A DNA stretch of 64,000 nucleotides from Sphingomonadales bacterium (GCA_027491235.1 JAIXWO010000010.1:62001-126000), one strand, 5' to 3'; numbered from the stretch's first letter, positions 24,734-33,495 are shown. Translations and numbers: made by a program. The notes: generated by a model from the sequence alone, not told the origin.

Positions 24734-26265
24734 GCGGTCAACCGGTCCCGCAATTCGCGCTTGAGCACCTTGCCAATCGGACTGCGTGGCAGTTCCTCCG
24801 CGACGACCAAGCGGTTGAGCCGCTGTGTCCGACCGACCTGCGCATTTGCGGCGGCAAGCACGGCATCCGGATCAACGCCGTCACGCAGCACGACAAAGCC
24901 GACCGGCGTTTCGCCCCATTCCTCGGACGGCGCGCCAATGACGGCGGCCTCGACAACTCCGGGGTCCTTCAGCAGTACCGCTTCGAGATCGCTCGGGTAG
25001 ATATTGAACCCGCCCGAAATGATCATGTCCTTGGCGCGGTCCATCAGCGTCAGGAAGCCGTCTTCATCAATCCGGCCGATGTCGCCGTGCCGGTAATAAA
25101 GGTGGCCATCGGCATCCCACCATTTCATCGCCTCGGTCGCGTCGGGACGGTTGTTATAGCCCGTCATCATCGCAGGGGACCGCCCGACGATTTCACCGAC
25201 CGAGCCCGGCGGAAGTTCATTGCCGTCTTCGTCAATCACCTTGGCGATCTGCCCCGGCGCCGGCCGACCGACCGTATGGAGCTTGTCCGGGAATTCATGC
25301 GCGACCAGAAGGAATGTGCACCCGCCTTCTGTCAGCCCGTAAATCTCAACCAACCCGCCGGGCCAACGCTTCAAAATGTCGGCCTTCAACGCCGCCGCAA
25401 AGGGGGCGCTGGTGCAGTATTTCATCACAAAGCTCGACAGATCAAAGCTGTCGAAATCGGGATGCGCCATGATGCGGCGATACTGGACGGGCACCAGCAT
25501 GGTGTTGGTCGCCCGTTCCCGTTCCGCCAGCTGGAGGAAGCCGAGCGTGTCGAACTTCTTCATCAACACGACCTGACCGCCCGATCCGAGCGTCGGCAGG
25601 AAGCTGGCCATGGTGGTGTTTGAATAAAGCGGCGTTGAAAGGATCGTCACCGATGCTGGACCATAAGCCGCCACACCGCGCTGGATGTGCTGCCACCGCA
25701 TGGCGTGGCTGTGGACGATCCCCTTGGGTGTGCCGGTCGTCCCGCTGGAGTAGATGATGTTGAAGCCCGTCTTCGGCGTGATCTCTATGGGCTGGGGCGC
25801 GGCACCTTCAGGCGCCATCCAGTCCAGCAATGGCTCCCCCCAAGCGCCCCCATCCATTGAAATGCGCTTCGGCGCGCCGAAGCTTTGCCCATCAAGCGAC
25901 TCTGCCGCCTTTTCATCAAGGAACAGGTGATTGGCGCCTGAATCGACGATCATCGCCGCCATCTGCTCTCCGGTGGCCGTGTTGGTGATGAGGCCAGCAA
26001 TCGCGCCGACCCGCAACGTCGCAAGGAAGACACAGACCTGCATGACCGAATTGAGCCCCGCAATCGCCGTCGCTTGCCCGGGGCCGACACCGTCGGCCTG
26101 TAACTTGGCCGCGATCCGATCGACAAAGGCATCCAGTTCCCGCCAGCTGATCCGACCATCGGGGTCGGCAACCGCAGGCGCATCAGGGCGCTCGGCAGCG
26201 AAGGCTTTGATAAGGGCGGGCAGCGTCGCAAATTCGGACGCCAGCAATGTTTGTGAGCTCTCCAT
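24730..26265 (-). CDS. acyl-CoA synthetase / class I adenylate-forming enzyme
   Basis: A 511-residue ANL enzyme. The P-loop YSSGTTGTPKG is at residues 172-182, Y-G-L-T-E-G-G and the hinge R-A-K-D-M-I-I-S-G-G-F-N-I-Y-P-S follow, and the C-terminal S-P-I-G-K-V-L-K-R carries the catalytic lysine. I chose the ATG at 26265 (M-E-S-S-Q-T) because the 14 upstream residues in the same frame look non-native. The organisation suits a fatty-acid or aromatic-acid CoA ligase. It is distinct from the DmdB-like ligase at 7868. Substrate not assignable from sequence alone. Confidence 0.85.
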   Translation of the reverse strand: MESSQTLLASEFATLPALIKAFAAERPDAPAVADPDGRISWRELDAFVDRIAAKLQADGVGPGQATAIAGLNSVMQVCVFLATLRVGAIAGLITNTATGEQMAAMIVDSGANHLFLDEKAAESLDGQSFGAPKRISMDGGAWGEPLLDWMAPEGAAPQPIEITPKTGFNIIYSSGTTGTPKGIVHSHAMRWQHIQRGVAAYGPASVTILSTPLYSNTTMASFLPTLGSGGQVVLMKKFDTLGFLQLAERERATNTMLVPVQYRRIMAHPDFDSFDLSSFVMKYCTSAPFAAALKADILKRWPGGLVEIYGLTEGGCTFLLVAHEFPDKLHTVGRPAPGQIAKVIDEDGNELPPGSVGEIVGRSPAMMTGYNNRPDATEAMKWWDADGHLYYRHGDIGRIDEDGFLTLMDRAKDMIISGGFNIYPSDLEAVLLKDPGVVEAAVIGAPSEEWGETPVGFVVLRDGVDPDAVLAAANAQVGRTQRLNRLVVAEELPRSPIGKVLKRELRDRLTA

Positions 26266-26479
26266 ACAGGAACCGTGGTCGCGTAACATGACGTATACGT
26301 CAAGCAAAAGCCGCCGCGTCCTTTTGCGACGAACCGTTACGATAGATGCTGTGCCTGACGGGATTCTGACGCCTTTTCGACCACAACATCTGCGATTGAC
26401 GCCAGAGCGGTTATGGTTGTGGCCCCGTTAACCATTCAATTTCAGCGGTTTATTCACTATCCAGTGTCAACTTTCCGAC

Positions 26480-27181
26480 ATGGAGAACGGTATTTTGGAT
26501 CGCAGGAAACTCTTGCTGGGCTTAGGCGGCGTTGCGCTTGCCGGCCTTGCTGTGCCTGCATCGGCCCTGCCAGTTGCTGATGAGATCAATGATGATCCCT
26601 ATTGGCAGTGCGTCCCCATTGCGCGGACAATGTCTGGCATCCAGATCTACGGCGACGCCCATACCTGGTGGGATCAGGCCGAGGGCCGGTACCGCAAAGG
26701 CACCGATCCCCGAAAGGGCGCCGTGCTCAATTTCATGCCGCATGGCGGGATGAAACTGGGCCATGTGGCCGCCGTCACCAAGATCCTTGATGACCGCAAT
26801 ATCCTTGTCACCCACAGCAACTGGTCACCCTATGGTGGCCGGCGCGGCTATGTCGAAAAGAACGTCCGCGTGATCGATGTGTCTGAGGACAATGACTGGA
26901 GCCGGGTGCGCGTCTGGTTCTCCCCCATTGGCGATATGGGCGGGACGGAGTGGCCGACCTTCGGCTTCATCTATCCCAATGGTCGCCCGCCCATGGCGCT
27001 GCCGCAAACGGCAATGGAACTGCCCAAGCAGCCGCTGCAGCCGCGCATGGCCGTGCGCGAAGATCCGGGAGAGGACATCCGCCCGACCTCGCGCATGGCA
27101 GACATCCGCAAGTCCCTGTTCGGACCGGCTCCAACAGGTCGCCTCACCTATCTTGACCGGACATTGAAGCGCCTCAAGTAA
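26480..27181 (+). CDS. secreted CHAP-domain protein, copy 2
   Basis: A 233-residue paralogue of the protein at 6899-7435. The N-terminus (D-R-R-K-L-L-L-G-L-G-G followed by a hydrophobic run ending A-S-A) looks like a twin-arginine or Sec signal. The CHAP domain has catalytic Cys44 (Q-C-V-P-I-A) and His95 (G-H-V-A-A). It carries a C-terminal extension of about 50 residues rich in Pro, Gln and Arg that copy 1 lacks. Predicted peptidoglycan amidase or endopeptidase in the periplasm. It stands alone, with the siroheme gene 41 bases downstream on the same strand. Confidence 0.85.
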   Translation: MENGILDRRKLLLGLGGVALAGLAVPASALPVADEINDDPYWQCVPIARTMSGIQIYGDAHTWWDQAEGRYRKGTDPRKGAVLNFMPHGGMKLGHVAAVTKILDDRNILVTHSNWSPYGGRRGYVEKNVRVIDVSEDNDWSRVRVWFSPIGDMGGTEWPTFGFIYPNGRPPMALPQTAMELPKQPLQPRMAVREDPGEDIRPTSRMADIRKSLFGPAPTGRLTYLDRTLKRLK

Positions 27182-27222
27182 CACCGATTGGCCCCCGCCG
27201 ATCGCAGTGCTAGGCAGGCGCC

Positions 27223-27990
27223 ATGCACAGTCTTCCTCTCTTCGTCCGCCTGAACGGCCGCCCCGTCATCCTGCTGGGAGATGGCGAGCCTGCCGCGGCC
27301 AAACGCCGCCTGCTGGACCGCGCCGGCGCGCAGATCGTCGGTGAGGACACCCAGGCCAGTCTTGCCATTGTCGCGATAGAAGATGATGCCGAAGCCGAAG
27401 CCGCCATCGCCCGGCTGAAGGCACGCGGTGTGCTCGTCAACGCAGTCGACCGTCCGTCTGCCTGTGACTTTACCCTGCCGGCGATCATTGACCGGGACCC
27501 CGTCCTCATCGCCATCGGCACCGGTGGCGCGTCGGCGGGTCTGGCCAAAGCGCTGCGCCAGCGGTTGGAACAACTCATCCCCGCTGGACTTGGCGCCATC
27601 GCTGCCGCGCTGGGGAGCGCCCGAAGCAAAATGCGCGCGCGCTGGCCCGAAGCCGCCGACCGAAGGCGCGCCATTGACGCCGCTTTTGATCCCGGTGGGC
27701 CGCTCGACCCGCTCTCCGCAACCGAGGCGTCGGCCGTCGACGATTGGCTGGCCGGAAAGGCGCAGGCCGTTGCCACCGCCTTCCACCACATCACCCTCAC
27801 CTCCGACGCACCGGATGATCTCACGCTGGCCCAAGCCCGGCTGCTGGGGCAGGCCGACACGGTCCTGCACACATCGCGCGTTGCCCCTGCCATCCTCGAC
27901 CGCGCCCGCGCCGACGCCGCACGGGTCGCGTGCGAAGCGGCGCCTATCGAGGCACCAGAAGGCATGACGCTTTTCCTGGACCGCCTATGA
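27223..27990 (+). CDS. precorrin-2 dehydrogenase / siroheme synthase N-terminal enzyme with SUMT remnant
   Basis: A 255-residue protein whose first about 150 residues form the CysG N-terminal / Met8-type NAD-dependent precorrin-2 dehydrogenase and ferrochelatase (L-P-L-F-V-R-L-N-G-R-P-V-I-L-L-G-D-G, then V-L-V-N-A-V-D). The last about 60 residues resemble the beginning of the uroporphyrinogen methyltransferase domain (P-D-D-L-T-L-A-Q-A-R-L-L-G-Q-A-D-T-V-L) and then stop. It would contribute to siroheme for sulfite or nitrite reductase. It is coupled to the ZntB-like gene by an ATGA overlap. Confidence 0.85.
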   Translation: MHSLPLFVRLNGRPVILLGDGEPAAAKRRLLDRAGAQIVGEDTQASLAIVAIEDDAEAEAAIARLKARGVLVNAVDRPSACDFTLPAIIDRDPVLIAIGTGGASAGLAKALRQRLEQLIPAGLGAIAAALGSARSKMRARWPEAADRRRAIDAAFDPGGPLDPLSATEASAVDDWLAGKAQAVATAFHHITLTSDAPDDLTLAQARLLGQADTVLHTSRVAPAILDRARADAARVACEAAPIEAPEGMTLFLDRL

Positions 27991-28946
27991 GCCGCGCCTT
28001 TGTCTTCCGGGAGGGAGCCGCCTTCGAAATGTCCTTTGCAGAGGCCATTGCCCTGCCCCGCAATGGCGGCCTCATCTGGCTCCAATTGGACGGGCGGGAA
28101 GATACCGCACGCAACTGGATCCGCGATCAGGAGGATATTCCGCATATCGCCCGCGAAGCGATGCTGGCTCAGGAAACGCGGCCACGCGCAACGCTCATCG
28201 GCGGCGGCACGCTGATCAATTTGCGCGGGCTTGGCACGACGCCTGATGACGATCCTGATGCACTCGTCTCCACCCGTTTCTGGGCGGACCGTGGCCGCGT
28301 CATTTCCGTCAGCTTCCGCACGCCCAAGGCCCTCGCCATCGTCATTGACCGCTTCCATGCCGGAGAAATCGTCGATCCCGGTGACCTCCTCTCCCGCTTT
28401 GCCGAAGCGACGAGCGACCTGCTTGACCCTGATGTGGCGGAACTGGGTGATACAATCGACGATTGCGAAGTCGCCGTGGATTCAGCCAGCGTCCTTGCAA
28501 CCCGCAGGCGTGTGACCGAGGTGCGCAGTCAGGCAATCTCGTACCGCCGCTTCGTCGCCCCACAGCGACAGGCCCTCGAACGCCTCGCCGCCGCTGACCT
28601 CGACTGGCTGGACGAGGATGACCGGATGCATCTGCGCGAAGCTGCAGACCGCGCCGCCCGCATGACCGAAGAGCTGGAGGCGATTCGGGAGCGCGCCGCG
28701 CTCATCCACGAAGAGCTGACTGACCGCCGTGCCGAGGTGATCGATACCCGCGCGCTGCTCATCTCCATCGTCGCGCTCATCTTCCTGCCGCTAACCTTCG
28801 TGACCGGCCTGCTCGGCATGAACGTCGAAGGTATCCCTTATGCCAAGGAGCCTTGGGCCTTTTGGGGCGTCACAGGCGTCTGCCTTGCTATTGCAATTGG
28901 TGTGCTCGGATGGTTCGTCCGTGCGCAGTGGATCAAGGGCAAATAG
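27987..28946 (+). CDS. CorA/ZntB-family divalent metal transporter
   Basis: A 319-residue 2-TM-GxN transporter. A large cytosolic alpha/beta domain is followed by a long coiled helix and two membrane segments near the C-terminus. The signature between them reads G-M-N-V-E-G-I-P-Y (G-M-N filter), and the C-terminus is short and basic. The overall sequence is closer to ZntB (zinc transport, proton-coupled uptake in recent models) than to classic Mg CorA. Start at ATG 27987 overlaps the siroheme gene by four bases. The gene ends before a class A repeat. Confidence 0.87.
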   Translation: MSRAFVFREGAAFEMSFAEAIALPRNGGLIWLQLDGREDTARNWIRDQEDIPHIAREAMLAQETRPRATLIGGGTLINLRGLGTTPDDDPDALVSTRFWADRGRVISVSFRTPKALAIVIDRFHAGEIVDPGDLLSRFAEATSDLLDPDVAELGDTIDDCEVAVDSASVLATRRRVTEVRSQAISYRRFVAPQRQALERLAAADLDWLDEDDRMHLREAADRAARMTEELEAIRERAALIHEELTDRRAEVIDTRALLISIVALIFLPLTFVTGLLGMNVEGIPYAKEPWAFWGVTGVCLAIAIGVLGWFVRAQWIKGK

Positions 28947-29012
28947 GGCGGATTTCGGTTCTCACGGAGAGGCCGCGAAAACCTCGCCAATAAACGACAA
29001 TCTTCCCCCATT

Positions 29013-29123
29013 CGTCATGCTGAACTTGTTTCAGCATCCATGCCTCTCACGCAGTGGCAAGGCCTACCGTCGAGTGGGCGCCCACTCTCGAGGCATGGAT
29101 CCTGAAACAAGTTCAGGATGACG
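29013..29123. repeat. class A REP-like inverted repeat pair, copy 4
   Basis: Both arms with TGCTGAACTTGTTTCAGCA / TCCTGAACTTGTTTCAGGA cores and ATCCATG tails, lying between the convergent 3' ends of the ZntB-like gene and phhB. The spacer is a different sequence with its own small inverted repeat (CGAGTGGGCGCCCACTCTCG). Confidence 0.9.
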
Positions 29124-29131
29124 AAAAGGAA

Positions 29132-29422
29132 TCAATCGAGCAGCGCATCAATCGCCGTCGCCATCTTGATATCCCGCTGGGACAATCCCCCCGCATCATG
29201 CGTGGTCAGCAAGATGTCCACGCGGTTCCAGACGTTTGACCATTCGGGGTGATGGTCCTGCACTTCGGCCAGCAGCGCGACACGCGTCATGAAGGCGAAG
29301 GCTTCAGAAAAATCCTTGAAGATGAACTGACGGGTGATGCCGTCACGGGCGTCGTCGACGTCCCATTCCCCAAGCCGGTCCAATGCGGTTGCGCGTTCTT
29401 CGGGGGAGAGTTGTTCGACCAT
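29132..29422 (-). CDS. phhB: 4a-hydroxytetrahydrobiopterin dehydratase (pterin-4a-carbinolamine dehydratase)
   Basis: A 96-residue protein matching the PCD/DCoH family in size. The catalytic H-H-P-E-W motif lies in the middle, preceded by [12 protein letters not shown] and followed by [13 protein letters not shown]. It regenerates pterin cofactor for aromatic amino-acid hydroxylase. No phenylalanine hydroxylase is in this window. It begins next to the divergent zincin gene. Confidence 0.93.
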   Translation of the reverse strand: MVEQLSPEERATALDRLGEWDVDDARDGITRQFIFKDFSEAFAFMTRVALLAEVQDHHPEWSNVWNRVDILLTTHDAGGLSQRDIKMATAIDALLD

Positions 29423-29459
29423 GCTTTGCCTCTTTCATTTATACCTCTATGTCGCAGGG

Positions 29460-29855
29460 ATGACGGGGAAAGGTCAACTGGCGCCGAGCTGTTCGGACAT
29501 TGAATCCTTGGCGCGCAATGCCTTGTCGCGCCTGCCGGAGCTGTTCCGCAGTCATCTGGGCCATGTCGCGCTGATCGTGGATGATTTCGCCGACGAAGCG
29601 ACACTGGCCGAACTCGGCATTGAAGACCCATTTGATTTGTCTGGCCTCTATTCGGGCAGGCCCGTTGGCGAGACAGCGCAGACGGGCGACCTGCCGACAA
29701 CCATCCACCTGTTCCGCAGGCCCATCCTCGATGAATGGGCGGAAAGCGGGGAGACGCTGGAACATCTGGTCGCGCATGTGCTGGTGCATGAAGTCGGCCA
29801 TCATTTTGGCCTAAGCGATGATCAGATGCACAAGCTGGAAAACATCGTCGCATGA
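29460..29855 (+). CDS. metallopeptidase family protein (zincin, DUF1025 / PF06262 type)
   Basis: A 131-residue protein with the zinc motif H-E-V-G-H-H-F-G-L-S-D near the C-terminus (the family's H-E-x-x-H-H-x-G-x-x-D), preceded by a T-I-H-L-F-R-R-P-I segment. This minimal cytosolic zincin family has no known substrate. I chose ATG 29460; ATG 29421 is an in-frame alternative that would overlap the divergent phhB start. It overlaps ccmA by four bases, so it is co-translated with the cytochrome c maturation genes; this pairing is common in alphaproteobacteria as far as I recall. Confidence 0.83.
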   Translation: MTGKGQLAPSCSDIESLARNALSRLPELFRSHLGHVALIVDDFADEATLAELGIEDPFDLSGLYSGRPVGETAQTGDLPTTIHLFRRPILDEWAESGETLEHLVAHVLVHEVGHHFGLSDDQMHKLENIVA

Positions 29856-30436
29856 CGGCCTCCCTCACCTTTTCCAATCTCGCCTGCGTGCGCGGGGGGC
29901 GGGTACTGTTCAAGGGATTGAACGCGACACTCGGCCCCGGCGAAGCGCTGTTGCTGACCGGACCCAACGGCGTCGGCAAATCGAGCCTGTTGCGACTGAT
30001 CGCGGGGCTGCTGCCCGCTTATGCCGGCAAAGTGACGCATGAGGGGCGTCTCGCGCTGTCCGATGAAAGCCACGCGCTTGATCCGCGCCTGCCGCTGGCC
30101 AAGGCGCTTGGCTATTGGGCGGGGATGGACGGCACCGGCCCGGGCGCCGTCGCGGACGCGCTGGATGCGCTGGACATGGCGCGCCTTGGCGACGTCCCAG
30201 TGCGGCTCCTCTCCACCGGCCAGCGGCGACGCGCCAACCTCGCCCGCGTGCTGGCGAGTGGCGCCGACATCTGGTTGCTTGATGAACCCGGCAATGGGCT
30301 GGATACCGCCTCGCTGGCATTGCTGGGGCGCGCCATTGCCGCGCACCGGGCGCAGGGCGGGATCGTCGTGGTCGCGTCGCACCAGCCGCTCGGGCTGACT
30401 GATGCTCAGGCCCTCGCATTGGAGGCGGCGGAATGA
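29852..30436 (+). CDS. ccmA: heme exporter ATP-binding protein CcmA
   Basis: A 194-residue ABC ATPase of the cytochrome c maturation system I. Walker A is G-P-N-G-V-G-K-S-S-L near residues 36-45, the signature is L-S-T-G-Q-R-R-R, and Walker B is I-W-L-L-D-E-P. CcmA with CcmB drives release of holo-CcmE from CcmC. It is translationally coupled upstream to the zincin and downstream to ccmB (ATGA). Substrate assignment depends on the neighbouring ccmB. ccmC is not adjacent. Confidence 0.92.
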   Translation: MTASLTFSNLACVRGGRVLFKGLNATLGPGEALLLTGPNGVGKSSLLRLIAGLLPAYAGKVTHEGRLALSDESHALDPRLPLAKALGYWAGMDGTGPGAVADALDALDMARLGDVPVRLLSTGQRRRANLARVLASGADIWLLDEPGNGLDTASLALLGRAIAAHRAQGGIVVVASHQPLGLTDAQALALEAAE

Positions 30437-31080
30437 ACGCGTTCCTCGCCATCCTTGGGCGTGACCTGCGCCTGTCGCTTGGGTCAGGCGGCATTGGCCT
30501 GCCCGTCGTCTTCTTCCTGCTGGTTGCCACGCTCTATCCGTTCGCGGTCGGGCCGGATGGCGCCTTGCTCGCCAAAACCGGTGGCGGCGTTTTGTGGGTA
30601 GCGGCTTTGCTCGCAGCGCTCCTGCCCATCGACAGGCTGATCGCCCCCGATGCGGAAGCGGGCGTGCTCGATCAATATGCCGTGCGCGGTGTGGGCGAGG
30701 AGATGATTGCCGCCGCCAAGATCACCGCCCACTGGATCGGCTTTGGCCCGCCGCTGATGCTCGCGGCCATCCCGGCTTCGGCCATGCTGCGGCTGGATGG
30801 CGAGACGCTGGCTGCGGTCGAACTCGGATTATTGGCGGGCACACCGGGACTGGCAGCACTTGGCGTGATGGTGGCGAGCCTAACCGCCGGGCTTCGACGC
30901 GGTGGCGCGCTGGCGGGGCTGTTGATGTTGCCGCTGGCCATTCCGCTCATCATCTTTGGCGCGGGGAGCATCGGGGACTTTGGCGGCGGGGCCCTCAGGT
31001 TTCTAGCGGCGTCTTCGCTGTTTCTGGTCGCTGTGGCGCCGTTCGCAGCGGGCGCCGGGATTAGGGCGCTGCGGGAGTAG
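30433..31080 (+). CDS. ccmB: heme exporter membrane protein CcmB
   Basis: A 215-residue protein with six predicted membrane segments, the CcmB size and topology. The first part has R-D-L-R-L-S-L-G-S-G-G typical of the family, and A-P-D-A-E-A-G-V-L-D-Q-Y-A-V is the CcmB-like loop. It would be the membrane subunit of the CcmAB transporter needed for heme attachment to cytochromes c, which is relevant to the oxidase operon downstream. The class B repeat follows the stop by eight bases. Confidence 0.92.
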   Translation: MNAFLAILGRDLRLSLGSGGIGLPVVFFLLVATLYPFAVGPDGALLAKTGGGVLWVAALLAALLPIDRLIAPDAEAGVLDQYAVRGVGEEMIAAAKITAHWIGFGPPLMLAAIPASAMLRLDGETLAAVELGLLAGTPGLAALGVMVASLTAGLRRGGALAGLLMLPLAIPLIIFGAGSIGDFGGGALRFLAASSLFLVAVAPFAAGAGIRALRE

Positions 31081-31088
31081 TCCTTATC

Positions 31089-31176
31089 CCGTTTGGGCTG
31101 AGCCTGTCGAAGCCCCGTCCTTTTACCTTTGACACACAGAAGAAGGACAGCCCTTCGACAAGCTCAGGGCAAACGG
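31089..31176. repeat. class B inverted repeat pair, copy 3
   Basis: Left arm CCCGTTTGGGCTGAGCCTG and right arm with CCCTTCGACAAGCTCAGGG, between the convergent stops of ccmB and the methyltransferase gene. One base of the left core differs from copy 1. Confidence 0.9.
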
Positions 31177-31188
31177 AGGGAGCCGTCC

Positions 31189-32058
31189 CTACCGTGACCA
31201 GCGGGCAAAAATGGCCGTCGGCAGCACAAGGCCCCGCGCCTCTTCCCGCACGCCGAGTTCTCCGCATTCCACCGTGCCACCAAGATCGGCAAATTGCTGG
31301 CGCACCAGTTCCCCAATGGCGAGGGCGGACATGCGGACGGCGTAGACGGTGAGGAACAGGAAGCGCGAGTCGGCATCAAGCAGCTTGCGGCAATCGGCGA
31401 TCAGTTCGGGCAAACCTTCTTCCAGCTTCCACACTTCGCCGTCGGGACCGCGGCCGTATTTGGGCGGGTCAAGGATGATGCCGTCATAGCGCTTGCCGCG
31501 CCGCACTTCGCGGGCGGTGAACTTCATCGCATCGTCGATGATCCAACGGACGGGCTTGTCCGTCATGTTCGACAGCGCTGCATTGGCGCGCGCGGCCTCA
31601 ACCGATTTCTTGGAGGCATCGACATGCGTGACGGCGGCGCCCTTGGCTGCAAGCGCCAAGCTGCCGACGCCGGTGTAGCCGAACAAGTTCATCGCGGTCG
31701 GCGCGTCCATGCCGTCCAACTTTCCGCGCATCCAGGACCATACAGGTGCCATGTCGGGGAAGAAGCTCAAATGCCGGAAGGGCGTCGGCTGCATGGTGAA
31801 GCGCACTTCTTCCCAGCTTCCGGTCCAGCCCTTTTCGGGCAAGCGGCTGGAAAAGCGCCACTGGCCGCCACCATCTTCATCGGCACCGGGCACAAACTCA
31901 CCATCGGCTGCCCAGTCGTCGCTGGCGGGTGCCCAAAGCGCCTGCGGTTCAGGCCGGATGAACCGGCGCGGGCCGTACCGCTCCAGCTTGCGGCCATAGC
32001 CGGAATCAATCAGGCCGTAATCGGCCCAAGGCTCCCCGATAAGGGTAATCGGCGTCAT
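31189..32058 (-). CDS. class I SAM-dependent methyltransferase, RlmI/RlmK-like
   Basis: A 289-residue methyltransferase with a preceding wing domain. The SAM motif N-L-F-G-Y-T-G-V-G-S (about residues 124-133) and acidic post-motif V-D-A-S-K-K-S are typical, and the catalytic L-D-P-P-K-Y-G-R-G segment resembles the DPP/NPP motif of 23S rRNA methyltransferases (PF10672). It would act on RNA, base unknown. It overlaps thrC by four bases and lies last in the long reverse transcript that starts with ctaC. Confidence 0.85.
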   Translation of the reverse strand: MTPITLIGEPWADYGLIDSGYGRKLERYGPRRFIRPEPQALWAPASDDWAADGEFVPGADEDGGGQWRFSSRLPEKGWTGSWEEVRFTMQPTPFRHLSFFPDMAPVWSWMRGKLDGMDAPTAMNLFGYTGVGSLALAAKGAAVTHVDASKKSVEAARANAALSNMTDKPVRWIIDDAMKFTAREVRRGKRYDGIILDPPKYGRGPDGEVWKLEEGLPELIADCRKLLDADSRFLFLTVYAVRMSALAIGELVRQQFADLGGTVECGELGVREEARGLVLPTAIFARWSR

Positions 32059-33455
32059 GCAGCCGGCGTTGCCCGTTCGGCGACATAGGCGGCAATCGCC
32101 TCCTTCGTCGCAGGCAGCGTGTCGTAACGTTCTTCGCGTTCAAACAGATTGCCCATGCGTGCCGGCAGATGCGGGCGGACGCCGGTGGCGCGCTCCACAG
32201 CATCGCGGAACTTGGCCGGATGCGCCGTTGCGAGCGTGACGACAGGCACATCGGCAGGCAGGCCTGCGTTGCGCGCCGCCGCCAGACCAATGGCGGTATG
32301 CGGGTCAATGACCTGATCGGTTCGCTCATGCGCCCAGCGCATCACGTCTGACATGCCATCGGCATCGATCCGGGCACTGACGAACAGATCTTTGGAGCCT
32401 GCCAGCATATCGGCGGGGATCGTCATCGCGCGCGTCGATTCGAAATCGGCCATCATCTTGGCCAGCCCCTTGCCGTCGCGTCCGGCGAGGTCGAACAAGA
32501 GCCGTTCGAAGTTAGAGCTGACCTGAATGTCCATGCTGGGCGTCGCCGTCGCGGTGACGGTGCCGCAGCTATAATCACCCGTGGTCAGTGCGCGGTGGAG
32601 GATGTCGTTGACGTTGGTCGCGACAATCAGCTTTGCGACGGGCAGGCCCATGCGCTGTGCGACATAGCCTGCAAACACATCGCCGAAATTGCCTGTCGGC
32701 ACGGAGAAGGCGACAGGCCGTTCCGGTGCGCCCAGACGGACGGCGGTGTAGAAATAATACACAACCTGCGCCATCAGCCGCGCCCAGTTGATCGAATTGA
32801 CTGCAGACAGCGTGAAGCGACCGTTAAAGTCGCGATCGTTGAACAGCGCCTTCACGATCGCCTGCGCATCATCAAAGCTGCCATCGATCGCGATGTTGTA
32901 AACATTGGGTGCGAACACCGTCGTCATCTGGCGGCGCTGCACATCGGAGACACGACCGGCGGGGTGGAGCATGAAGATGTCGATCTTCGCGCGGCCAGCC
33001 ACGCCGTCAATCGCCGCAGAGCCGGTGTCGCCCGATGTTGCGCCGATGATCGTCAGATGCGCGTCACGCTTGGACAGGAAGGTTTCAAACAACTGGCCGA
33101 GCAGTTGCAGCGCCACATCCTTGAACGCCAGTGTCGGGCCGTGGAACAGCTCCATCAGCCAATGCTGCTGGTCCAGCTGGATGACCGGCGTCACCGCATC
33201 GTGCGAGAAGCGGCCATAAGCGGTGGTGCACAGGCGCTTGAGCGTTGCATCATCAAGGCATCCGGCAACAAAGGGCCGCATGACGGCGACAGCGGTATCG
33301 ACATAAGAAAGGCCGCGCATCGCCGCGATCTCTTGCTTGGAGAACTCCGGCCAGCTTTCAGGCACATAAAGTCCACCATCTGAGGCCAACCCGGCAAGGG
33401 TGGCGCCTTCGAAATCGAGCGCCGGTGCGCTTCCCCGAGTGCTGACATACCGCAT
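32055..33455 (-). CDS. thrC: threonine synthase
   Basis: A 466-residue PLP enzyme converting O-phosphohomoserine to threonine. The N-terminal M-R-Y-V-S-T-R-G pattern and the PLP-binding lysine Lys112 in F-H-G-P-T-L-A-F-K-D are characteristic, as is the later S-G-D-T-G-S-A-A motif. Length is normal for the alphaproteobacterial long form. Start at 33455 has no competing upstream codon. It lies 40 bases after the TauE/SafE permease and is followed by the methyltransferase with four bases overlap. Confidence 0.95.
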   Translation of the reverse strand: MRYVSTRGSAPALDFEGATLAGLASDGGLYVPESWPEFSKQEIAAMRGLSYVDTAVAVMRPFVAGCLDDATLKRLCTTAYGRFSHDAVTPVIQLDQQHWLMELFHGPTLAFKDVALQLLGQLFETFLSKRDAHLTIIGATSGDTGSAAIDGVAGRAKIDIFMLHPAGRVSDVQRRQMTTVFAPNVYNIAIDGSFDDAQAIVKALFNDRDFNGRFTLSAVNSINWARLMAQVVYYFYTAVRLGAPERPVAFSVPTGNFGDVFAGYVAQRMGLPVAKLIVATNVNDILHRALTTGDYSCGTVTATATPSMDIQVSSNFERLLFDLAGRDGKGLAKMMADFESTRAMTIPADMLAGSKDLFVSARIDADGMSDVMRWAHERTDQVIDPHTAIGLAAARNAGLPADVPVVTLATAHPAKFRDAVERATGVRPHLPARMGNLFEREERYDTLPATKEAIAAYVAERATPAA

Positions 33456-33495
33456 GATGCGGCGGCGTTAGCCGCGATAGGCCCAATGGGCAAGT

